14,473 nt of DNA, from positions 1 through 14,473 of the forward strand of contig JASANZ010001769.1 of the NCBI GenBank assembly GCA_030849805.1, given 5' to 3'. Below the pieces are notes generated by a model. The model was given only the letters and a program-made list of their open reading frames with translations, did no database searches and was not told where the DNA came from. How positions within the stretch are numbered: the first letter of the stretch is position 1; each line of letters begins with the position of its first letter. The translations under genes and the position numbers were made by a program. This document shows positions 7,338-14,473 of this stretch, in pieces. Origin of the DNA: Sergeia podlipaevii. Taxonomy: Eukaryota; Euglenozoa; Kinetoplastea; Trypanosomatida; Trypanosomatidae.

Positions 7338-7350
7338 AAAAAAGGAAAAG

Positions 7351-10300
7351 ATGACAGACGATGAAGCTCCGTCAGTAGTTCTTTTATTTTTTGCGAAGGA
7401 GAAGCTGCTTTTTCGCTACCCTTTTAATAATCCCTTTACAGTTAACATTGCCCAGCCACAGCAGCAACAGCAGCAACAACAACAATCAGGAAACGTTGGG
7501 CCTGGCAGTTCCGCACCCCAAACAGCGGCACATATGCCAAGTCGAACGACCGCCGGTGTGTCTTCGGCACAGAATGTATCCTCACTGGTTGCCACTACAT
7601 CTTTACTCACTACCACCACTACACCAACTAGTACCACCACCACCACCACGACGTCTAGTGTTGCTCCTGCTGCTGGGGGAAATGGTAGCAAAGCACATGA
7701 GACTCACGATGCAACAACAACAGCGGCGGCGGCGGCAGGGGCTGCTCGTTCGGAGGCAAATGCGGTAGCAGCGCGAGAAGGAAAGAACGTTGGTGTCAGT
7801 GTACGAGCAAAGAGAAAGAAGGTCTACGTGCCCGTCTCTAACGCGCCTGTGTTGCCCCCCTCGAGCTCCTCCACAGCCACCACCATCACCACCACCGCCA
7901 CTGGGGGTGTCACTAACGCTAGCTTTGAGAGCAACAACAGCAACGGCGGGGGGACTGCTGGAGGCGATCCTTCTGGGTCTTCCTCCTCGACTGCTGCTGT
8001 TGCGAGTGGAGGTGTAGCACCTCAGAGGGGCATGCGGCGGCTACCTTCAAGCTTTTCACTTTTGAACAACGCACATCAGCAGCAGCAGCAGCAACAGCTC
8101 GAGAAGGGAAGTAGTACCGCAGACGCTAGCGGCTTCGCACACGCCTCTGTTGTTCATAAAGGCGGTAGCGTAAGAGCGTCGGGTATCAACAAACAGCAGC
8201 AGCAGCACAACAACTCGTTGGCTTCACCTCAAGGGGGCACTGCTTCAACCAACTCAGGTCAGCTCCCTACTACCTCCACTACGAATACGAGTACTACATG
8301 TGTAGGCATCCACGTGAACGCGCTCACGCACCTACTACGCGCAGCGTTGACAGGCTGCACAACAATCAGCATTGCAAACGGCACTTTTATTGTGTTTCCT
8401 CTATGTGCAAAGACATCCTCCTCCTCGCCATCATCATCGGCGGCAGCGGAAGAGGCGGGACGTGGCGCGAGAGGACATCGCAGGGGTAGTGGTGAAGTGG
8501 GGGCGGCAGCAGCAGCCGCGAGAGCGGTGAGCAGAGAAGACGACGGTGAGAAGCGAAGGAGGGAACGGGACTCGTCCGCCATGCTAGTGGTAGCCATGAA
8601 CCGACCAGACACAGAGGAAGGTTCTATCAGTCGCTTTGTCCAGTGCTTCGTCAATGTTCTCTTCCGAGAGCAGAAGCGAGCGCACTATGTGTCGAGGCAG
8701 ATTGCCCTCATGGAAACCATCATGGCGCAGTGGGAGAGTGGTAGTGTGGTGACCGCCTCGCTGAGTCTTTCCGCTGCTGCTGGCGGCGATGGCGGCAGCA
8801 ACACCACCGTAGCAGCAGAAACCACAAGTATGACAACAAGAGGAACAACAAGTCCGAGCGTTGCTAATGGTGGGAAGCGTGAAGGATCCACGCGAGGAAA
8901 CATGAGAAGTGCAAAAGAGGCGGCGCAAGTGGCGGTGGGAGAGAGAGAATATGACGATGAGTATGGCAACAGGAGGGATTTATACAGCTATCTTCTCTCC
9001 AACACTACTACTACCTCAAGCGCTCTCACGGGTGCGCAGAAATCGGATCATCATCATCATCGGCAGCAGCAGATGCGGGGGATGCTGATAAGCTCGACAA
9101 GTGAGTACACCACCGCAGGCGACTATGACGACGACGATGACTCTCGGGAGCACAGCGCAGTGGCACTAGGCGGCAGCACCTTTGAAAGTAGGGATACACC
9201 ACTTACAGTAGGGCCAGATGACAGCCACGTCTTGTCCGGTGCAAGTCCTACCATTGGAGGAGGAGGAGGAGGGGCCGCATTTCGCGCCTCCCCGGCGTCC
9301 CCGGCATCTGTGTCTAGGCGCACAGCGAGTCCCCGTCTGGGTGGTGGTAATGTATTTGCATGCATGTTGGGCAGCTCTGCCGCCTCGCTGTGCGGTGAGA
9401 TTGCTCAAGTTGCCATGTGTGTGAACCAGTGGAACACTCAGCAACGCAAGGGACGCGATGGCAGGCAAGCTCCAGGAGCAGAACGCGCGAGCTTGAGGGC
9501 GGCTGCTGGGGGTGGGGGAAGCAGCTCTAGCCCTGTTACTGCTGCCGCCACTACTGCGGGTTTACGTAAGGCAGGCGAGGCGGCGCCATCTCCTCGTGCC
9601 ACGTCCCCCACAGCCCCCGCGCCGTTACCAGAGAGCATCACGGTGAATCGACTCCTTGCACTTCCCATCTCCCACCTCACTGGTACCGTCAAGGAGGAAA
9701 GACATCAACTCTCCTCCACATACGCACGCCTCAACCCATGCAGCTTCGTCATTCTGAAAGATCTAAACTTTGCTGAGCGACTGCAAAAGGCCTACATGGA
9801 GACAGTTGGACGCAAGAACAGCAAGCTCCTCCCGCTCTCCACCGTGCGAGTGTGCTTGCTTTCCTTGTCTGTACCAAGGCGTATTGGGGCTCTCTATAGA
9901 GCCGTCGAACTCGCCCTCTACGAAGCGTACAAGCGTAGGCACCGCGAAGCAGCCCACAAGTCCGCCTCAGCAACGAGCGCCACCACGCTTGTTGGTGGGG
10001 CAGCCTCGCCGCAGTTGTCACACCACCATCACGCACGGCTTGATCCTGAGGAGGGAGAAGGCAACGAGGGTGGAGTGGATGGAGGTGACGCCAGGTCTTT
10101 TCCAACTCCTCCACCATTGGAGCCCAGGCAGGCAGCTGCCGGACTTGACTTTCTTGCTGTTGAAATCATTGAATTTTTGCGCATTCGCGGTGCCATCGCG
10201 GTGGACACCGAAGTACTTCTGTGGTTCACACACAGCGAGCTTTTACCTTTAGAGTGGATCACTGATCAACAGAAGAGGGGTGCCCGGCGCGCGATGAAGC

Positions 10301-13221
10301 AGGCAGAGAAACATTCAAAGGCAGTCGCTGAGATCTCTCCCGCTCTGGCCGCCGCCGCCTCCATCAGCACGTCCAATTCCGCCTCGAAGCCGCGTGTTGC
10401 CCCTTCCTGTCTTGTACTGCGACAACTGCAGAAGGTGGTAGACCATCACCAGCAGCAGCATCCAGCGACGGTTACTAGCGGCATGAGTAGTGGTGCTGCG
10501 GGGGGTCCCAGCAGCGGCAGCACGCTCATGGGCGGAGCTACGGCGATGATGATGATGGGCGACAGCGGTGTGCCATCCGGCAGCTTCACGCAGCTCCCGG
10601 GGGGTCCCAGCTCCTTCCGCGATCCTGACTCCTTACCGCTATTGCCCAGCTCTCCCAGCACTGACACTACGGTGGGCATCGGTAGTGTGACTGCCGCTCC
10701 GTACCTGTGTTCCCCGCAGATGGTGTGCTCTGAGCTTGAGAGCAACTTGCCACAGCATCTCTACCAGTCCGCACACAGTACAGCAGGCCGTATCGTAGGC
10801 GCTGGCACTAGTGGGAAAGAAAGGGTCGCCGCCTCTGGTGCAGCGCCGTCAACAAAATCAAGCGCTTCGACGTCGATCTCGCCAAGTCCTTCACGGCACT
10901 CCTACGTGCCCGCGGCATCGGCGGGTGCGCTGAAGCTTAGCATGGCACGTACCGGTGGCGGCAGCAGTGATGCCGCTCAGGCAACGGCCAGCACAGCCTC
11001 TGGTGGAGCGCGTAATGCTGCTACTGCGGCGGCGGCATCTCACAAGCCAAAGTCCTATGTGGTGTACTGCGCATGGGGAAGTGCGTGTCCGTTCTGTGAG
11101 GAGCTTGCTGCTCACCCGCAGTACTCTGGCCCCCCTGCTCTCCCGCCAAGAAGTGTGCATCGCGTGGTTGGCGGTAGTGGTGGGGAAGGCGTGAACACAG
11201 CTGCGGCCACCACGGTACCTCTCACATTCCCCTTTCTCGATCCCGCCGTGTTGACCTATGCGAAGCATGTGGCACGCCGTCGTCGCAGCTATGGTGTGGG
11301 GGGCTTCGGTAGCGGCAGCGGCGGTGGTGGCGTAAGGAGTGGTGCTGATGCCGCCACAGAAGGAAGCGGCTGGGGCTCTGCGTTGCTGAGTGCGATGCGG
11401 CCGTGGTTTCTCAAGCCAGAGATGTACATTTTTTCTCTCCCCCTACACGGGGTGTCATCTCTGAAGACGTACCAAAGGCTGATGGGGGAGACGGAGGCCG
11501 GGGTCGCCAGCGCACGATATGATTCTGGCAGTCTCGCACACAAACAAGCGGGAGTGAATACCAGGAGGAAGGACGGCGATGGTGATGAGGCGCATGACAA
11601 GAAAAGCATAGCAGAGAAGAATAAGAGAAGCAGCAGTATGAACAATGATGAGACCGCCTCCGCAACGCTTCGCGGTAGTGACAGTGTAGGAGAGAGGACG
11701 AAGGTTCACCAATCAGCGCAGCACACGACTAACAACACCTCCACTATCAGCACAGTTCACGCGCAGTTCATCCGAGATGCAGATGAGGACGGCTGCGTGT
11801 TGTTATATGCGGAATCCGTGCCCGCTGAGGCGGCCCAATGGCTCAAGCGCTCAGCTGCTCTGGTGGAGGCGAGACTTCAGCACTCGCGTGTGGTGTGTGA
11901 GCAGCTGCTGGCAGCTGCGGCTGTGGATGTGTATGCTGCTGCCCGCGAGGCGGCGGTGGTGGTGGTGGTGCCCAAGACAGCTGGAAATGAGAAGGAAAGA
12001 GGGGTGGCAGGCAAAACCAACGCAAATGACGTGGATAACAACAACAACAACAGTGATGATGGCAACAGCGCTTGCGCCACCAACGCTCACGTGACTTCAA
12101 TTGTGGTTTCCCCCTATTCCGATGCATCAGCATCTCAGCAGCAGCAGACGAGGAACAACAAGTTGGATGACGAAGCAAAAGGCGTACCACCTACACAACC
12201 CCTAGTGAGGCCCCCCTTCTCCGAGAGCGTTAAAGTCAGCAGCTCCGTTCTCTCTATCCCCACCACAACAGCGACCTCAGGTTCATCGAAGCCGCGCTCC
12301 ATCCGCTACACAACGCGGCGTCTGCCAGACCGCCTGGGTGTCAGCCCTGTCCTCAGCAACAGTCTAAAACTAGCCAACATGCTTGTAGACTCCTCGTCTA
12401 CAGCCGCGCCACTTTCTGAAGGCTTTCAAGCACATTTTAATATCGCTGGCAGTGCTCCACAGCCACAAGTACTTGCAACTGCTGCCGTCACCGTCACCGG
12501 CGCGGCAGCGACGAGACATGTAGTAGGCAGTGCGAGCACGGCCACGTCTGGTAGCGCGTCTCAACAGCAAGGACCGTCACTTTCATCACAGCCTAACTAT
12601 GGCGTCCCCCTTCGCCTTACAGAGACCGAGCGCTTTCTACCAGTGGAGGTGCTCCTCCGCTTCGTGTTCCACCACATTGTTCCTGTCATGTGGGGGAGGC
12701 CCGGAGTGGACACAGAGGCACTGACGCGGCAGCTGGAAAGAAACTTGCGTCGTCTGAGACCGTTCCTGGCGAGCTTCTCCTATGCGTTACGACTGCACAA
12801 GGCTGGATACACGAGCAGGCAGCTGGCTGGGATGATGGAGAGCGATGGAGGAGCTGGTGCAGATGGTGGCAGCCGGGGTGCCCTCCACAACCACGACTTC
12901 ATGCATAGGCGTCAGCAACACGCCATGTACGATCACGAGAATGAGGATGAAAACAGCAGCAACAGCAGTAAGGATAGCAATGGGGCTATGACGACACACT
13001 TTATGCCTACAACTTTTGATATCCAGCTGCTTCAGACCTATGAACTATACGAGCGGCTTTCCTTGCTAGACTGCTTGGTTTCTTACGCAGGACGGGCGGT
13101 GCACGTGGTGCCCACCAGACTGCTGCTGCACGCGGTGGTCAATGAGTTTTATGACGTGCTGATTGTTGGAGGCACTCCAGCAGGTGCGAGAAGCACGAAG
13201 CGTTGTGGAGGTGCTTTATAG
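7351..13221 (+). CDS. NPRL3: NPRL3/Npr3-like GATOR1 (SEACIT) subunit, greatly enlarged
   Basis: A 1956-aa protein; human NPRL3 is about 570 aa and yeast Npr3 about 1150. NPRL3 with NPRL2 and DEPDC5 forms GATOR1, which restrains TORC1 when amino acids are scarce. Matching blocks, in order: residues 7-25 (PSVVLLFF...KLLFRYPF), the signature N-terminal longin strand of NPRL3; ~316-352 (HLLRAAL...FIVFPL), matching the variable strand before the second longin part; 411-465 (LVVAMN...FVNVLFREQKRAHYVSRQ), matching the longin helix with its E-x-R-x2-Y-type pattern; 763-815; 931-970 (FLAVEIIEFLRIRGAIAVDTEVLLW), resembling the winged-helix strand LVYWGKAIIIYP of NPRL3; ~1762-1818; and 1889-1945 (YAGRAVHVVPTRLLLHAVVNEFYDVLIV), matching the C-terminal F-x-GR-x-HLEEI helix and strand. 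Between them are long low-complexity insertions: Q37-45, T87-101, Q243-249, Q282-285, G636-641 and many Ser/Ala/Gly tracts. A cysteine group, C1240-x5-C-x2-C1249, lies in an insert. The identification is by eye from remembered family motifs; the reading frame itself is certain. Confidence 0.82.
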   Translation: MTDDEAPSVVLLFFAKEKLLFRYPFNNPFTVNIAQPQQQQQQQQQSGNVGPGSSAPQTAAHMPSRTTAGVSSAQNVSSLVATTSLLTTTTTPTSTTTTTTTSSVAPAAGGNGSKAHETHDATTTAAAAAGAARSEANAVAAREGKNVGVSVRAKRKKVYVPVSNAPVLPPSSSSTATTITTTATGGVTNASFESNNSNGGGTAGGDPSGSSSSTAAVASGGVAPQRGMRRLPSSFSLLNNAHQQQQQQQLEKGSSTADASGFAHASVVHKGGSVRASGINKQQQQHNNSLASPQGGTASTNSGQLPTTSTTNTSTTCVGIHVNALTHLLRAALTGCTTISIANGTFIVFPLCAKTSSSSPSSSAAAEEAGRGARGHRRGSGEVGAAAAAARAVSREDDGEKRRRERDSSAMLVVAMNRPDTEEGSISRFVQCFVNVLFREQKRAHYVSRQIALMETIMAQWESGSVVTASLSLSAAAGGDGGSNTTVAAETTSMTTRGTTSPSVANGGKREGSTRGNMRSAKEAAQVAVGEREYDDEYGNRRDLYSYLLSNTTTTSSALTGAQKSDHHHHRQQQMRGMLISSTSEYTTAGDYDDDDDSREHSAVALGGSTFESRDTPLTVGPDDSHVLSGASPTIGGGGGGAAFRASPASPASVSRRTASPRLGGGNVFACMLGSSAASLCGEIAQVAMCVNQWNTQQRKGRDGRQAPGAERASLRAAAGGGGSSSSPVTAAATTAGLRKAGEAAPSPRATSPTAPAPLPESITVNRLLALPISHLTGTVKEERHQLSSTYARLNPCSFVILKDLNFAERLQKAYMETVGRKNSKLLPLSTVRVCLLSLSVPRRIGALYRAVELALYEAYKRRHREAAHKSASATSATTLVGGAASPQLSHHHHARLDPEEGEGNEGGVDGGDARSFPTPPPLEPRQAAAGLDFLAVEIIEFLRIRGAIAVDTEVLLWFTHSELLPLEWITDQQKRGARRAMKQAEKHSKAVAEISPALAAAASISTSNSASKPRVAPSCLVLRQLQKVVDHHQQQHPATVTSGMSSGAAGGPSSGSTLMGGATAMMMMGDSGVPSGSFTQLPGGPSSFRDPDSLPLLPSSPSTDTTVGIGSVTAAPYLCSPQMVCSELESNLPQHLYQSAHSTAGRIVGAGTSGKERVAASGAAPSTKSSASTSISPSPSRHSYVPAASAGALKLSMARTGGGSSDAAQATASTASGGARNAATAAAASHKPKSYVVYCAWGSACPFCEELAAHPQYSGPPALPPRSVHRVVGGSGGEGVNTAAATTVPLTFPFLDPAVLTYAKHVARRRRSYGVGGFGSGSGGGGVRSGADAATEGSGWGSALLSAMRPWFLKPEMYIFSLPLHGVSSLKTYQRLMGETEAGVASARYDSGSLAHKQAGVNTRRKDGDGDEAHDKKSIAEKNKRSSSMNNDETASATLRGSDSVGERTKVHQSAQHTTNNTSTISTVHAQFIRDADEDGCVLLYAESVPAEAAQWLKRSAALVEARLQHSRVVCEQLLAAAAVDVYAAAREAAVVVVVPKTAGNEKERGVAGKTNANDVDNNNNNSDDGNSACATNAHVTSIVVSPYSDASASQQQQTRNNKLDDEAKGVPPTQPLVRPPFSESVKVSSSVLSIPTTTATSGSSKPRSIRYTTRRLPDRLGVSPVLSNSLKLANMLVDSSSTAAPLSEGFQAHFNIAGSAPQPQVLATAAVTVTGAAATRHVVGSASTATSGSASQQQGPSLSSQPNYGVPLRLTETERFLPVEVLLRFVFHHIVPVMWGRPGVDTEALTRQLERNLRRLRPFLASFSYALRLHKAGYTSRQLAGMMESDGGAGADGGSRGALHNHDFMHRRQQHAMYDHENEDENSSNSSKDSNGAMTTHFMPTTFDIQLLQTYELYERLSLLDCLVSYAGRAVHVVPTRLLLHAVVNEFYDVLIVGGTPAGARSTKRCGGAL
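7459..7485 (+). repeat. CAG/CAA run encoding nine Gln
   Basis: Nine Gln codons, mixed CAG and CAA, beginning at residue 37 directly after the first NPRL3-like block. The mixed codons suggest an older tract rather than a fresh pure-CAG expansion. Similar runs encode Q243-249 (8077-8097) and Q282-285 (8194-8205). Confidence 0.9.
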
Positions 13222-13777
13222 CTGGAAAATAAGCAAAATAAGCAAAAAGTGGGTAATAGGAGGCGAAGGGTTCACAGGAGACGGCATTGCTGTATTCTTT
13301 CTTTTGCTACTTAGTATTTGTGTTTGCTTGCTATTTTATTTTTATCTTTTTTTATTATTATTTTTTTCTAATCCCTCCTCCCCTCCCTATTGATGTCAGG
13401 GTATGAAGCGCTTTACTATCGACGTACACACAAACATATATATACATATACAGTGCATCTGTAACGAGAAAGGGAAAAAAAAAAAAGGAAAAGAAAAAAA
13501 GCTATTTTGTGCCTCTCCCGTTGATTCTCTCTCATATACATATGCACCCAAGAGAAGAAAAAAAAAAATGACGCTTTCCTTTGCGCATAAGTAGTACACA
13601 TACATACGTTCTTCCCTTTGTGTTTCATTCCCTTCATTTCTCTTTCTATGCTTTTTTTTTATTCCTTTCTTTTTTTTGTTTCCATTGTTGCTTCCATTTT
13701 GTTATGCCAACACATCTAATTTAGAGGTCATAATAGAGCAAGCCATCTGACCAATAGCGCCCCATAATTTCTTTAAC

Positions 13778-13794
13778 ATATATATATATATATT
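13778..13794. repeat. TA dinucleotide repeat
   Basis: About eight tandem TA units in the spacer after the NPRL3-like gene. Confidence 0.9.
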
Positions 13795-13954
13795 GTTATT
13801 CTTTTGCTTCTGGGTTTTCACTCCACACACGTACACATAGCACAGCACACAAGTGTTACGGAGGGACTGGTATATAATATCATCTGCCGAAATAGATAGA
13901 AACAGAGGCAGGCCCATTGGCATAGAAAGCATAATTCAGTCTGTACACCTTGCT

Positions 13955-13968
13955 CACACACACACACA
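13955..13968. repeat. (CA)7 dinucleotide repeat
   Basis: Short CA array followed by a long interrupted poly-T run. Confidence 0.88.
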
Positions 13969-14090
13969 GTTTTTTTTGTTTTTTTTTTTGCTTTCCTGTA
14001 TTCACGTATTATCAGAGGAGAAGGAATATAAATACTGTACATCTCGCACCTCGCTAGAGTAGATATACATATCTCCCTCACAGCGCCAGT

Positions 14091-14195
14091 TCATTTTTTT
14101 TTCCTTCATTCCTTTCTTTTTCCACGTCTCTTTTGTATCTCTAGTACACACTTCTCTTCTTTTCATCTTTATCATCGTATTTTTCATCCCTAAAG
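14091..14195 (+). promoter_or_regulatory. Predicted trans-splice acceptor region for the partial downstream gene
   Basis: A long C/T tract (about 14091-14142) ends in TAG with AG at 14143-14144. A second tract leads to AAAG with AG at 14194-14195. No ATG occurs between either site and 14212, so both lead to the same start with leaders of 67 or 16 nt. Confidence 0.65.
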
Positions 14196-14211
14196 AAAAA
14201 AAAAACTCAAA

Positions 14212-14473
14212 ATGGACCTTCTTGGAAACAGCGGCATGCTACGGTCCACTGGACTTGCCACCTTCACCACCACCCAGGTCAATGCCACCTACGCCATCTC
14301 CAGCAATGGTGTGGCAGCAGGACTCCCCAACAAGACTCTTGATCAGCTCCGCTCTAACATGTCCAAGAGCAACAGCGCACGCCGCTCCGGCAGCAAGCGC
14401 ACCTACGAGCAGGCATCAGCGACCGATGGTGTGCAGCCCTACACGCAATCTGGCCAGCCAATGGTGAGCTCCA
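14212..14473 (+). CDS. 5' part of an unrecognised gene, cut by the window end
   Basis: From ATG 14212 an open frame continues without a stop to the edge, covering 87 codons. It starts MDLLGNSGMLRSTGLATFTT and is rich in Ser, Thr, Asn, Gln and Ala, with a basic patch (SARRSGSKR, around residues 55-63), and it lacks hydrophobic stretches. This suggests a disordered N-terminal region, as in many trypanosomatid RNA-binding or regulatory proteins, but I do not recognise it. Coding support comes from the sharp rise in GC content at the ATG, well-placed acceptor signals and an A-rich start context. The overlapping frame at 14222-14467 is Pro/Ser/Ala-rich in a different phase and is a shadow of this one. 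Confidence 0.75.
   Translation, partial: MDLLGNSGMLRSTGLATFTTTQVNATYAISSNGVAAGLPNKTLDQLRSNMSKSNSARRSGSKRTYEQASATDGVQPYTQSGQPMVSS

Larger units (their letters stand above)
6549..7350. other. Spacer between acetyltransferase and NPRL3-like genes
   Basis: About 800 nt, AT-rich. It contains short GT repeats near 6584-6597, a (GT)11 array at 6743-6764 preceded by a pyrimidine-CAG, a possible 35-codon ORF at 6799-6906, an inverted repeat at 6933-6984, an ATT array at 7012-7030, and purine/pyrimidine blocks leading into the next start. Confidence 0.65.
13222..14211. other. Spacer between the NPRL3-like gene and the partial gene
   Basis: About 990 nt of T/C-rich, AT-rich spacer. It holds a good pyrimidine tract and CAG (13398-13399) followed four nucleotides later by ATG 13403, whose 63-codon frame is mostly Lys and Tyr/Ile from simple repeats and does not look like a protein. 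A TA array (13778-13794), a (CA)7 array (13955-13968) and poly-T runs follow. No credible gene is seen. Confidence 0.65.

Noticed and set aside
8259..8969. Antisense and alternative-frame ORFs over 90 codons within the giant gene
   Set aside because: Explained by GC-rich, repeat-rich coding sequence on the + strand; their composition is biased (Ser/Pro/Ala/Val) without domains.
13403..13594. 63-codon ORF after a good splice acceptor
   Set aside because: Lys and Tyr/Ile runs come from poly-A and TA repeats; kept only as an orphan acceptor finding, not as a gene.

Overview
The window looks like nuclear DNA of a trypanosomatid (Kinetoplastea). All credible genes lie on the + strand, have no introns, and are separated by 0.5-1.0 kb of AT-rich, strongly T/C-biased spacer. 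Almost every start codon is the first ATG after a polypyrimidine tract and AG, the signature of polycistronic transcription resolved by spliced-leader trans-splicing. Coding regions are clearly more GC-rich than the spacers. TGA, TAA and TAG all act as stops, which argues against the stop-reassigned Blastocrithidia lineages. I cannot name the genus.

Layout: 1-1322 is gene-free spacer, probably including the 3' UTR of an upstream gene. 1323-1562 encodes a 79-aa twin-CX9C protein (mitochondrial intermembrane-space type, NDUFAF8/Cmc1-like). 2284-3273 encodes an unrecognised protein with a possible mitochondrial presequence and a C-terminal membrane anchor. 3810-5192 encodes an unrecognised protein with a basic NLS-like motif, an acidic tract and a C-terminal coiled coil. 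5901-6548 encodes a GNAT-family N-acetyltransferase. 7351-13221 encodes a 1956-aa protein whose scattered conserved blocks match NPRL3/Npr3, a subunit of the GATOR1/SEACIT nutrient-sensing complex; it is inflated several-fold by Gln, Thr, Ser, Ala and Gly low-complexity insertions. 14212 to the window end is the 5' part of a further gene that runs off the edge.

The neighbours do not form a pathway: trypanosomatid polycistrons usually mix functions. The first two genes may both be mitochondrial, and the giant gene points to amino-acid/TORC1 signalling. The most interesting items are the expanded NPRL3-like protein, the compact NDUFAF8-like CX9C protein, the odd position of a polypyrimidine tract directly before the acetyltransferase ATG (possible alternative trans-splicing), the 3-nt genomic 5' UTR predicted for the second gene, and a possible 35-codon membrane micro-ORF in the 6549-7350 spacer. 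No tRNA, rRNA, transposon or CRISPR array was seen.
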